Of a stretch of 64,000 bases of DNA, positions 1 to 7,979 are shown in pieces. The notes beneath the pieces were generated by a model that saw nothing but the letters and a program-made list of their open reading frames with translations, did not search any database and was not told the DNA's origin. The first letter of the stretch is position 1, and every line of letters begins with the position of its first letter. This stretch comes from Sphingosinicella sp. (GTDB lineage: Bacteria > Pseudomonadota > Alphaproteobacteria > Sphingomonadales > Sphingomonadaceae): positions 1 through 64,000 of the forward strand of contig NZ_JACESP010000022.1 in NCBI RefSeq assembly GCF_013911755.1, read 5' to 3'. The position numbers were made by a program, and so were the translations under genes.

Positions 1-58
1 CTTCATCTTCGTTCCTTCGTCACTGCGACGAAGACCCAACCCTCCTCAAATCACAACC

Positions 59-1522
59 TCAAATCTGTGCCATTGGCGCTGACGGGGAACACTTGAACGT
101 CTGCTTTGCAAGATCCGGGTTCGTGGAGGGATTGAACACGAAATCGGTCACGCCGTTTTCGGCATGCGCATAATCGTACTTCTTCCAATCCCAGCTGTAG
201 CGGCCGCCGATGATGAGGCTCACCTGGTCGCTCGCCTTGTATTCGGCCTGACCGAACACCGCGATGGAATCAGTCTTCTGCGTGCCGCCGTAATTCTCGA
301 TGAAGCCGAGGATCGCGCTGCCATCGATCTGGTAGGCGTTTTCGGTCTTGATCTTGAGGCCGTAGATACCGCCGAGCCACGTCAGACGGTCGTTTTCGCC
401 CGAAAGGCGCAGTTCCTGCGAAAGCTGATAGAGATCCTGCGCTGTATCATAATGGAAGATCGGCAGCGCGGACATATCGCTGTCTTCGGCGTAGCGCTTC
501 TTCAGATCCTGATAATCGGTGATCGAGGTGAGCTGCGTGCCGCCGAAATCATGCTCGTAACGGACTGTGGCGCTCCAGAACTTGCGGTCGAAATAACCGC
601 CGTAATCGAATTCGCCGGTAAAGGGGTCATCATCGGAATCGCGGTAGCCGAATGCATCGCAGCCGCCGCAGGTTCCCCAGAAATCTTCGTTCGGACCGAG
701 CGCATAACCGAGGCCGTCTTCATTGAAGCCCGCAGCGACGTGCGTGAAGAGTCCGCCGCTCGTCTCGTCCTTGTTGCGCAGGCCCTGCAGTTTCACAAGC
801 AGCGTGCCGTTCGCGCCGACATCGGCCTCAACCTGCAAGCGTCCGCCGAAGAAGCGGGAGTTGCCGAGATCCTTGCCGATACGGTTTTCGATATAGCCGC
901 CGTGATGGTTGGTGGTGAGCGAGAGGCGCGCGCGCACGGTGTCGGACAGGGGGCCGCTCACCGCGCCTTCGGTTGCGATCTGCCCGTAGCTGCCGACGGT
1001 GAGCGTGCCGAAGCCTTCGAATGTGCTCGTCGGCTTCTTTGTGATCGCCTGCACGAGGCCGCCGGTGGCGTTGCGGCCGAAGAGCGTACCCTGCGGACCG
1101 CGCAGAATCTCGACGCGCTCCAGATCGAACATCTGGCCGCTGATTGCGCCCAGCGCGCTCACATAAACCTCGTCGTTGTAGAACGCGATCGGCGCTTCCT
1201 GCGAATCGGCGAAGTCGTTCTGCGAGACGCCGCGGATGTTGAACACCGTGATCGTCGGGCTGAACTGCGCGACCTGAAGGCTCGGCACCTGTCCTGCGAG
1301 CGCGGTCACGTCCTGTCGGCCCATCGAATCAAGCGCAGCGCCGCCGATTGCGGAGACCGAGAGGCCGATGTCCTGCAGATTCTGCTCGCGCTTCTGCGCG
1401 GTGACGACGATCGCATCGTCTACGACGGCGGCTTCCTGCGCCGCGGCCGCGGCTGGCGCGAATGCAGCGCCCGCAAGCAGGGCGAGCTTCAGCGATCTAA
1501 GGATAAACGGATTGCTGCGCAT
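59..1522 (-). pseudogene. TonB-dependent receptor, 3'-truncated
   Basis: This reads as the first 487 residues of an outer-membrane TonB-dependent receptor. Signal peptide residues 1 to about 28 end in AAAAAQ, followed by the plug-domain motif AIVVTAQKREQNLQD and the LRGPQGTLFGRNATGG motif that closes the plug. The ATG at 1522 is chosen because the signal peptide begins there; upstream codons in the same frame have no receptor character. The four other receptors in this window run 730 to 766 residues, so about 250 residues of barrel and the C-terminal strand are missing. The reading frame stops after a non-barrel-like tail (CSPSAPMAQI). A divergent TetR gene lies 219 bp upstream. It is either a decayed gene or one cut by a rearrangement near the left edge. 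Confidence 0.8.
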
Positions 1523-1574
1523 GTGGTTTTCCCCTCCCTGAAACGCAATTCGCGTCGTTTCAGGTACTATATTT

Positions 1575-1666
1575 CGAATCAATTCGATTTGTAAAGTTTG
1601 GAAGCAACCCCGTTGTGGGTCCAAAAGGGGCCAATGTTGGAATGGTAACCGGATTAAATTCGAATT
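1575..1666. promoter_or_regulatory. Candidate TetR operators between the receptor and tetR
   Basis: The intergenic region holds two related AT-rich palindromes. CGAATCAATTCG lies at 1575-1586 and AATTCGAATT at 1657-1666; both include the string CGAATTGA on one strand or the other. Their position between a divergent receptor gene and a TetR gene is the usual place for an autoregulatory operator. This is inferred from position and symmetry only. Confidence 0.4.
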
Positions 1667-1741
1667 GACTTCACGCGGCGGATCAATGAGTGATCGCAGG
1701 CTTGGGGCGATGGGCCGGGCAACGGGACGGACAGGCGGCGC

Positions 1742-2368
1742 GTGGGCGGATCGGCGAGACGAACACAGGAGCGGGGACGCACGCGCCGCGCGATCCTGAT
1801 CGAAGCAAGCCGCAAGCTGCTGCGCGAACGGGAGATCGACCAGATTTCGCTGACGGACGTGGCGGACGCCGCCGGAATCCCCAAAAGCTCCGCTTACCAC
1901 TTCTTCTCCCACGTGCTCGAAGTTTTCGAGGCCGCCGCGAGCGACATGGAGACCGAAATCCAGAGGGATCTCGATAGCGTTTCGGCGTCGGACTGTGCGG
2001 ACTGGCGGCAGGCCGTCATCCGCTTCGTGAGCTGCGGCGCGGCGTTCTTCAACGCGAACCGCGACGCCATGCAACTCCTGATCGGCCCCAAGGCCCCCTC
2101 GGCAATCAAGCTGAAGGACCGGCAGAACGATTTTGCCATCGCTGGGCAGCTGAAAGACCAGATTTCCGCGCATTTCGAGCTTCCCGAGCTTGCCGACACG
2201 CCCGAAATCTTCTTCCGCGCGATCGAGATCGCCGACCTGTTCTTTGGGCTTTCGGTGATCCGGCACGGCCACATCACGGAGGTCTTCACCGACGAGGCCG
2301 GTCGCGCCACCTGCGCCTATTTGTCGCTCTATCTTCCCGTCGTTTTACCGCGCACGCAGCCCGCCTGA
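1742..2368 (+). CDS. TetR/AcrR family transcriptional regulator
   Basis: This 208-residue protein has an N-terminal TetR-type helix-turn-helix (RRAILIEASRKLL, then ISLTDVADAAGIPKSS and YHFF) at about residues 15-62. A helical ligand-binding domain follows with no recognisable subfamily. The start is a GTG at 1742 that places the HTH at the usual distance from the N terminus; the Shine-Dalgarno is weak. It is divergent from the truncated TonB-dependent receptor, which suggests it once controlled that receptor in response to an imported ligand. The ligand is unknown. Confidence 0.85.
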   Translation: MGGSARRTQERGRTRRAILIEASRKLLREREIDQISLTDVADAAGIPKSSAYHFFSHVLEVFEAAASDMETEIQRDLDSVSASDCADWRQAVIRFVSCGAAFFNANRDAMQLLIGPKAPSAIKLKDRQNDFAIAGQLKDQISAHFELPELADTPEIFFRAIEIADLFFGLSVIRHGHITEVFTDEAGRATCAYLSLYLPVVLPRTQPA

Positions 2369-2431
2369 GCGAACGCATTAAGCCGATTGCAACGTGTCAC
2401 GCCGATGCTGCGCTGCGAGAAGGGCACGCGC

Positions 2432-2842
2432 ATGGATACACAGACGCTCCGCAAGCAGCACGACGAGATCGGGGAAATGTCCGAGGCGTTGATCAATGCC
2501 GTGATCGCGCGCGACCGTCTGGAGGTCGCGAAGTGCCGCTGGCGGCTTGCGCGCGTGCTGATCGCGCACCTCGCTGTCGAGGATAAATGGCTCTACCCCG
2601 CCTTGGTCCGGGACGGCTCGCCGCGGGTCTGCACGCTGGCGCTCAACTTCCAGCGCGAAATGGGCGGGCTCGCCGCTGCCTTCAACGCCTACATGCTCGA
2701 ATGGAGCGAGGACCGCATCACGAGCGAATGGGAGGCCTTCCAGACCGCGACGTGGGCACTCGTCGAAGCACTCGACCTCCGCATTCGACGTGAGAACATC
2801 GAACTCTATCCGCTGCGGGAAGCGGCGATGGCGCAGTCGTAA
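2432..2842 (+). CDS. Hemerythrin-like HHE-domain protein
   Basis: This 136-residue helical protein resembles the hemerythrin HHE cation-binding family, with KQHDEIGEM near the N terminus, HLAVEDKWLYP in the second helix and RRENIELYPL at the end. In typical di-iron members the third and fourth helices supply further histidines. Here those places read FQREMGG and RRENIELYP, so several iron ligands look replaced and iron binding is uncertain. The ATG at 2432 is preferred over an in-frame codon at 2387 because AGAAGG lies just ahead of it and the family fold starts there. It ends 3 bp from the tRNA-Gly gene on the other strand. Confidence 0.6.
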   Translation: MDTQTLRKQHDEIGEMSEALINAVIARDRLEVAKCRWRLARVLIAHLAVEDKWLYPALVRDGSPRVCTLALNFQREMGGLAAAFNAYMLEWSEDRITSEWEAFQTATWALVEALDLRIRRENIELYPLREAAMAQS

Positions 2843-2845
2843 CGC

Positions 2846-2919
2846 TGGAGCGGGTGAAGGGAATCGAACCCTCGTCGTAAGCTTGGAAGGCTTCTGCTCT
2901 ACCATTGAGCTACACCCGC
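2846..2919 (-). tRNA. tRNA-Gly (anticodon TCC)
   Basis: Read on the minus strand, the 74-base segment folds as a cloverleaf. The acceptor stem is GCGGGTG pairing with CACCCGC, the D arm is GCTC/GAGC, and the anticodon loop CTTCCAA gives anticodon TCC. The T arm contains GGTTCGATTCC and an encoded CCA 3' end is present. This is a glycine tRNA. Confidence 0.95.
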
Positions 2920-2990
2920 GCCCCGAGGCTGCGCCCGCTTGCCACAAGGCGGCGGCGGAGGTCAACGTCGCGCGATGCCTGGAAACGTGA

Positions 2991-3024
2991 AAAAGGCCCT
3001 GCCGGTGTGCCGGCAAGACCTTTT
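2991..3024 (-). terminator. Rho-independent terminator, probably bidirectional
   Basis: AAAAGG, TGCCGG, CCGGCA and CCTTTT form a stem with a TGTG loop, and there are T-runs on both strands. It lies just downstream of the small secreted-protein gene and can also stop reading from the tRNA side. Confidence 0.75.
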
Positions 3025-3041
3025 CGTCGTGATGCCGATGC

Positions 3042-3356
3042 TTAGTCGAACTCGCGCTGGGCGAGCAGCCGCGGGGCTTCCTCGCCGCCGACCCAGCGAT
3101 CGACGGCTGCGCCTTCCCATGTGCCGGTGATGTGGCCCTTGCGCGAAACGCGGAGATCGAAGGTCTTGCCCGTGTCGGGGTGTTCGCCTTTCAGCAACAG
3201 CACGCCGCTCGCGGTGCTGCGGCCTGTAACCTCATAGCCTGTCGGGGTATGGGTGAAATCGATGCGCGAGTTATAAAAACCATATGGTGCGGCGGCAGCC
3301 GGTGCGGATACGCCGGCGATCATGCTTGCCACGGCCAGACCGAGAATGATCTTCAT
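3042..3356 (-). CDS. Small secreted protein of unknown function
   Basis: This 104-residue protein begins with a clear signal peptide (MKIILGLAVASMIAGVSAPAAAA), cleaved at about residue 23. The mature part is about 80 residues, predicted soluble, with patterns such as TPTGYEVTGRSTA and TGTWEGAAVDRW that suggest a small beta-rich fold. I do not recognise a family. It has its own terminator downstream and stands alone between the tRNA and the LysR gene. Confidence 0.7.
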   Translation of the reverse strand: MKIILGLAVASMIAGVSAPAAAAPYGFYNSRIDFTHTPTGYEVTGRSTASGVLLLKGEHPDTGKTFDLRVSRKGHITGTWEGAAVDRWVGGEEAPRLLAQREFD

Positions 3357-3668
3357 GATGAGTCTCCCTGCTCAGCAAACGATCAAAACCGTTCGTTTGT
3401 GCGTCGCAGCATATAAAATGACCCCCTTTCGACCATTGCGACCTTGGCAACGTGGGTTTCTGGTTTTGCAACGGCGGGCGTAAGTCCATGGAATGCCTTG
3501 ACCCCCGATCAGGAAAAATTCCGAATAAGGTTTCAACTCTTGCCAAAATTATGCTGCGTTGCAACAATGCGCCTGCAATCGCCGCTCGCAACGGTGCGGA
3601 GCGGGTGGAAGCCAGTGAGGGCATGATGCTTAGCCGGTGCCTCGCCGGACCGGCCTTGGCGGCGTAAC
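3357..3668. other. Intergenic region, no gene seen
   Basis: This 312-base gap separates the divergent secreted-protein and LysR genes and must hold their promoters. The only structure I see is an imperfect dyad TTGCA-N10-TGCAA at 3559-3578, close to the LysR start. The short open frames here lack coding character. Confidence 0.5.
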
Positions 3669-4577
3669 ATGCGCCGCCTGCCGCCGATGGGTTCACTTGA
3701 AGCATTCGTCGCGACCTACCGCGGCGGGACGTTGCGCGCGGCCTCCACCGAGCTCAACCTTTCCGTTTCCGCGCTGAGCCGGCGGCTGCAGTCGCTGGAG
3801 GCGCACGTGGGGCGGCCGTTGTTTGAGCGACGGCACCATGAACTGAAGCCGACACCCGAGGGCGCCCGGCTGTTCACGCAGATCGCACCGCACTTCGATG
3901 CCATCGGCCGCATTCTGGGTGATGTACGCGCGGATGGGGAGCGCGGCCTCGCGATCGGTGTACCGCCCTCCTATGCGAGCGCTTGGCTGCTGCCGCGCCT
4001 CGCGCGCTTCCGCGCGCGCTATCCCGATATTGCGTTGCGCTTCGATTCATCGGGCGCGCCGTTCGAAAAGCTTGGCGCCAGCCTTGATGCCATCATCGTG
4101 TTTGCTGAAAGGGTGCCCGAAGGGGCTGAATCCTGCGAATTGAAGCCGCAGGCGGGCTTTGCCGTCTGCGCGCCGGGTCTCGTGCCGCCAGGAACGCCCG
4201 TGCGTGAGGCGCTGCGCGAACACACGCTGCTGCTGCACGGCGGGCTTTCGAAGGTGCTGCCGCTGTGGCTGCAGGCGATGGGGCTCGATGAGAACGCGCT
4301 CGGACGCACTGAGCAGTACGACAGCGGGCCGATGCTGATCGCAGCGGCAGAGGCCGGGCTCGGCATCGCGCTGACGCTTGAGGACTCGGTACGCTTTTAT
4401 GAAGGCGATGCCCGGCTGGAGCGGCCGTTCGGCGAAAGCGTCGCGACGCCTTACAGCTATTGGTGGGTTTCCCGGAAGCCGGGCGCCTCCGACGTTGCAC
4501 TGCGGCGGTTCCGCGACTGGATTCAGGCCGAATCCGCCGTGCGGCCCGAAGCCGGCGCGCTTTCCGCCACCGCCTGA
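3669..4577 (+). CDS. LysR family transcriptional regulator (GcvA-like)
   Basis: This 302-residue protein has the N-terminal winged HTH typical of LysR proteins (GSLEAFVATYRGGTLRAAST, then LNLSVSALSRRLQSLE and GRPLFERR) over residues 8-66. A periplasmic-binding-like effector domain follows, starting near LAIGVPPSYASAWLLPRLARF. That opening and the overall length fit the GcvA-like group. The ATG at 3669 gives the standard spacing to the HTH. The gene is followed by a strong terminator and no divergent target is obvious, so its regulon cannot be named. Confidence 0.9.
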   Translation: MRRLPPMGSLEAFVATYRGGTLRAASTELNLSVSALSRRLQSLEAHVGRPLFERRHHELKPTPEGARLFTQIAPHFDAIGRILGDVRADGERGLAIGVPPSYASAWLLPRLARFRARYPDIALRFDSSGAPFEKLGASLDAIIVFAERVPEGAESCELKPQAGFAVCAPGLVPPGTPVREALREHTLLLHGGLSKVLPLWLQAMGLDENALGRTEQYDSGPMLIAAAEAGLGIALTLEDSVRFYEGDARLERPFGESVATPYSYWWVSRKPGASDVALRRFRDWIQAESAVRPEAGALSATA

Positions 4578-4604
4578 AATTCCCGCAACAGCCCTGAAAA
4601 GAAA

Positions 4605-4628
4605 AGGGCCGACCCGAAGGCCGGCCCT
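4605..4628 (+). terminator. Hairpin terminator after lysR
   Basis: AGGGCC pairs with GGCCCT around a short loop, 27 bp after the LysR stop codon. The T-run is weak, so the strength of termination is uncertain. Confidence 0.55.
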
Positions 4629-4721
4629 AATAGTAAAATCCTTGGGGAGGATCGCCATTTCTGGCAGGCCCTTTGTTGCACCTGCGAAGGGATGCTGACC
4701 ACCGCAAAGTCTGCATCGATC

Positions 4722-4738
4722 GTTGCAGGAATTGCAAC
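4722..4738. promoter_or_regulatory. 17-bp palindrome GTTGCA-N5-TGCAAC
   Basis: This is a perfect inverted repeat with 6-bp arms between lysR and the PilZ gene. Its TTGCA/TGCAA halves match the imperfect dyad in front of lysR at 3559-3578, so it may be a site for the same regulator. Confidence 0.35.
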
Positions 4739-4846
4739 ATTGCCGGCGCAATCAACTTCCGCGGGTGCATATTAAAGGTTTGTTTACACTTTTGAGGGCA
4801 CATCGGCGCTACGGGGGATCACGAGCTTCGACAAGGGGCGGCTCAG

Positions 4847-5239
4847 ATGATCCAGTTTTTTGCAAAGTTGCAGGGCGTACTTCCCACATGGCGCGGTGAC
4901 GGCGGCAAAGCGCTCGCGGGAGGGCCGGAGCGGCGCGGTGCCACGCGGTCGCTGGCGCTGTTCTGGTCGGCGCGGATGCGGACGCGGGGGTGGGCGGGCC
5001 CGGCGACCGTCGTGGAAATTTCCGCACGCGGGATGCGGCTGCGCAGCCCCTATTACCCCGAGATTGGTGCGCGCGTGGTGGTGGACCTGCCGGGCAATGC
5101 GCCGCTCGCCGGTGTCGTGCGATGGGCGGAGCACGGCCGGTTCGGGATGCAGTTCGACCGCGAGGCGGATGTCGTGACGATCCTGCGGGCGCACAAGCGG
5201 GCGACGGGGCGTCACCTCGGCGTCGACGACCCGGCCTGA
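4847..5239 (+). CDS. PilZ domain protein
   Basis: This 130-residue protein carries a single PilZ-like domain at about residues 25-110. ERRGATRS stands where the RxxxR motif is expected, and VVEISARGMRL where the D/N-x-S-x-x-G motif is expected; the usual Asp is Glu here. The later strands WAEHGRFGMQFD fit the family's GVQF segment. PilZ domains bind cyclic di-GMP and often regulate motility or envelope processes. The substituted acidic residue leaves binding to be tested. It stands alone and is convergent with the bd oxidase operon. Confidence 0.65.
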   Translation: MIQFFAKLQGVLPTWRGDGGKALAGGPERRGATRSLALFWSARMRTRGWAGPATVVEISARGMRLRSPYYPEIGARVVVDLPGNAPLAGVVRWAEHGRFGMQFDREADVVTILRAHKRATGRHLGVDDPA

Positions 5240-5243
5240 AAGT

Positions 5244-5378
5244 TCAGCGCAGCCAGATTTTCAGTAGCATCGCGACGATGCCGAGCGCCGCGACGCTCGC
5301 CGCCCAGATCGCCGCCATCCAGGCGAGGCGTTTCCAGAGCGGTGCAGCGTCGCCGGGGCTTCGCCTAGTGGTAGCCAT
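5244..5378 (-). CDS. DUF2474 small membrane protein, bd-oxidase accessory subunit
   Basis: This 44-residue reading frame begins at the ATG at 5378 and overlaps the end of cydB by 14 bp. The translation has a basic N terminus (MATTRRSPG), then PLWKRLAWMAAIWAASVAAL, then a hydrophobic run ending LLKIWLR, which gives one transmembrane helix. It matches what I know of DUF2474, a short protein encoded behind cyanide-insensitive bd oxidases and thought to play a role like CydX. The overlap implies translational coupling to cydB. Confidence 0.8.
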   Translation of the reverse strand: MATTRRSPGDAAPLWKRLAWMAAIWAASVAALGIVAMLLKIWLR

Positions 5379-6369
5379 GGCTGCCGACCTTGCCGCGGAA
5401 CACCCAGTAAGCCCACGCGGTGTAGGCGAGGATAAGCGGCATGACGAGGACGACGCCCACGAGCATGAACACCTGGCTGCGTTCCGGCGCGGCAGCGTCC
5501 CAGATCGTGACGCTGTCGGGTATCACATAGGGGAACATGCTGATGCCGAGGCCGATCGTGCCGAGTAGGAACAGGCCGAGCGACAGCAAGAACGGCGACC
5601 ACGTGGCGCGCTTTTTGAGCGTGCGGAACAGGAAGTAGGTGACGATCGCGACAAGCAGCGGCACCTGGCTGGTGAAGAGCATGTTCGGCATATCGAACCA
5701 ACGCTGCCAGTAGCGGTGTTCGAGCAGCGGCGTCGCGAGGCTGACCGCGACCATCAGCGCGAGCGTGGCGATGGCGGCGCGGCCCGCGAGGCGGTACGCA
5801 TGATCGAGCGCGCCGCCTTCGACCTTCACGATCAGCCACGTCGCGCCAAGCAGCGCGTAACCCGCGACAACGCCTGCGCCGGTGAGCAGGCTGTAGGGGC
5901 TGAGCCAATCGAGCCAGCCGCCCGCATAGGCCCGGCCGTCGACCGCGATGCCCTGCAGGATCGCGCCGAGGATCATCCCCTGCGAAAACGCCGCGATGAG
6001 CGAACCGCCGGTGAACGCCACGTCCCAGAAGGCGCGGTGGGCGGGGTCTCGCCAGCGGAACTCGAACGCGACGCCGCGGAAGACGAGGCCGAGCAGCATG
6101 GCGATGATGAGCGGATAGGTGGCGGGCAGGATGATCGCATAGGCGAGCGGGAAGGCCGCAAACAGCCCGCCGCCGCCGAGCACGAGCCACGTTTCGTTGC
6201 CATCCCACACCGGTGCGATCGCGTTCATCGCCTGGTCGCGTTCCTCGCCCTTGAAGACAGGGAACAGGATGCCGATGCCCAGATCGAAGCCGTCCATCAC
6301 GACATAGGCGAAGATGCCGAACGCGATGATGAACGCCCAGACGGTGGTCAGATCGATGTTGACGCTCAT
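5365..6369 (-). CDS. cydB: Cytochrome bd-type (cyanide-insensitive) quinol oxidase subunit II
   Basis: This 334-residue integral membrane protein opens with VWAFIIAFGIFAYVVMDGFDLGIGILFP, the hallmark N terminus of CydB/CioB. GNETWLVLGGGGLFAAFPLAYA follows. It is the second subunit of the inner-membrane bd-type oxidase that oxidises quinol and reduces oxygen without pumping protons. Its ATG overlaps the cydA stop by 4 bp and its 3' end overlaps the DUF2474 gene by 14 bp, so the three are one operon. Confidence 0.95.
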   Translation of the reverse strand: MSVNIDLTTVWAFIIAFGIFAYVVMDGFDLGIGILFPVFKGEERDQAMNAIAPVWDGNETWLVLGGGGLFAAFPLAYAIILPATYPLIIAMLLGLVFRGVAFEFRWRDPAHRAFWDVAFTGGSLIAAFSQGMILGAILQGIAVDGRAYAGGWLDWLSPYSLLTGAGVVAGYALLGATWLIVKVEGGALDHAYRLAGRAAIATLALMVAVSLATPLLEHRYWQRWFDMPNMLFTSQVPLLVAIVTYFLFRTLKKRATWSPFLLSLGLFLLGTIGLGISMFPYVIPDSVTIWDAAAPERSQVFMLVGVVLVMPLILAYTAWAYWVFRGKVGSHGYH

Positions 6370-7784
6370 TGTCCGCCCTCCAGCGCGGGTGCGGGGGTGA
6401 TGCCGGCTGTTCGGGTCGGGCCGGGTTCGGCCTCGACGCCCGCTTCACCGGATTTCGGCCGGTGCGACATCAGTTTCAGGATATACCACGTGCCCGCGCC
6501 GAATACGGCGAAGTAGATGATGACGAACGCGACGAGCGAGGCGCCCACGGCAGGTGCCGCAAGCGGCGAGGCGCTGTCGACGGTCCGCAGCAGGCCGTAG
6601 ACGGTGTACGGCTGGCGTCCGACCTCCGTGGTGACCCAGCCCGCGATGACGGCGACGAAGCCCGACGGCCCCATCACCATCGCCGCGCGGTGCAGCAGCG
6701 GCCAGTCGTAAAGGCGGCCCTTCGCGCGGGCGAGGAGGCTCCACATGCCGATTCCCAACATCAACATTCCGATGCCGACCATGATGCGGAACGCCCAGAA
6801 CACGATGCCCACGGGCGGATGTTCTTCACGCGGCACGGTGTCGAGCCCCGCGAGCGGCGCATTCAGATCATGCTTCAGGATCAGCGATGAGGCCTTGGGA
6901 ATCGAAATCGCAAAGTCGATGCGCTGCTCTTTGCTGTTCGGTATGCCGAAGAGATAGAAGGGCGCGCCTTCCGGGTGGCTCCGATAGTGGCCCTCCATCG
7001 CCATCACCTTCACCGGCTGGTGTTCGAGCGTGTTGAGCCCGTGCATGTCGCCTGCGAAGATCTGCACCGGAGCAACGAGCGCGGCCATCCACATCGCCAT
7101 CGAGAACATGATGCGTGCGTGCGGGTTCGCACGGTCCTTCAGCAGATGCCATGCACCGACCGCACCGACGACGAACGCCGTGGTGAGATAGGCGGCGATC
7201 ACAGTGTGGACCAGGCGATAAGGGAAGCTCGGGTTGAAGATGATCGTCCACCAACTGTCGCCGGGCAGGAACTGACCATTTTCGCCGAGGATGTGGCCGA
7301 CGGGGGTCTGCATCCATGAATTGACGCTGAGAATCCAGAAGGCGGAGATGAAGGTGCCGATCGCGACCATCAGCGTCGCGGTGAAGTGCAGTTTCTTCCC
7401 CACCTTGTCCATGCCGAACAGCATGACGCCGAGGAAGCCCGCCTCAAGGAAGAAGGCGGTGAGCACTTCATAGGCCATGAGCGGCCCGATGACCGGCCCG
7501 GCCTTGTCGGAGAACACCGACCAGTTCGTGCCGAACTGGTAGGACATGACGATGCCCGAAACGACGCCCATCGCGAAAGCGACCGCGAAGATCTTCAGCC
7601 AGTAGCGGAAGAGATCAAGGTAATGGTCCTGGCCGGTCTTCAGCCAGAGCGCTTCCAGCACGGCGAGGTAACTCGCCAGCCCGATCGAAAAGGCGGGGAA
7701 GATGAAATGGAAGCTGACTGTGAACGCGAACTGGATGCGTGCCAGCAGCACGGCATCAATGGCACCAAAAAGCGATTCGAACAC
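6366..7784 (-). CDS. cydA: Cytochrome bd-type (cyanide-insensitive) quinol oxidase subunit I
   Basis: This 472-residue membrane protein carries the haem b and d ligands of the bd oxidase. Visible family motifs are FHFIFPAFSIGLASY near the N terminus, GMDKVGKK, the region VKVMAMEGHYRS, and WVTTEVGRQPYTVYGLLRT. The last of these is the GRQPW-like motif. The short loop between the Q-loop region and that motif fits the cyanide-insensitive (CioA) branch. It is first gene of the cydA-cydB-DUF2474 operon. A Fur-like site lies upstream in the shared region with the ferredoxin reductase gene. Confidence 0.95.
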   Translation of the reverse strand: MFESLFGAIDAVLLARIQFAFTVSFHFIFPAFSIGLASYLAVLEALWLKTGQDHYLDLFRYWLKIFAVAFAMGVVSGIVMSYQFGTNWSVFSDKAGPVIGPLMAYEVLTAFFLEAGFLGVMLFGMDKVGKKLHFTATLMVAIGTFISAFWILSVNSWMQTPVGHILGENGQFLPGDSWWTIIFNPSFPYRLVHTVIAAYLTTAFVVGAVGAWHLLKDRANPHARIMFSMAMWMAALVAPVQIFAGDMHGLNTLEHQPVKVMAMEGHYRSHPEGAPFYLFGIPNSKEQRIDFAISIPKASSLILKHDLNAPLAGLDTVPREEHPPVGIVFWAFRIMVGIGMLMLGIGMWSLLARAKGRLYDWPLLHRAAMVMGPSGFVAVIAGWVTTEVGRQPYTVYGLLRTVDSASPLAAPAVGASLVAFVIIYFAVFGAGTWYILKLMSHRPKSGEAGVEAEPGPTRTAGITPAPALEGGQ

Positions 7785-7914
7785 AGCGGCGACTCCTTGC
7801 CGTCAGCCTATCTGTTTGACCCGGCTAGCACATTTCGGCGGGCAGCGCGACCGCTGCAATGCGACGCGGTGTTCCGCGACGTTCTGTCCCGTTGCATGAG
7901 CAGTGGATGACTAT

Positions 7915-7931
7915 TTGCAAATCATTCTCAA
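7915..7931. promoter_or_regulatory. Fur-box-like palindrome
   Basis: TTGCAAATCATTCTCAA is a 17-bp imperfect palindrome, with 6 of 8 positions paired around a central C. It resembles Fur/Irr-type iron boxes of alphaproteobacteria. It lies 48 bp ahead of the ferredoxin reductase start and 131 bp from cydA. The regulator assignment is by resemblance. Confidence 0.55.
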
Positions 7932-7979
7932 TAGCGTAAAAGGGCACGCGATTCGCCAGCTTGAGACGAAAGACTATTC

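Noticed and set aside
164-1594. Long open frame of 476 codons on the plus strand
   Set aside because: It is antisense to the truncated receptor and has no domain pattern; long antisense frames are expected in GC-rich coding DNA.
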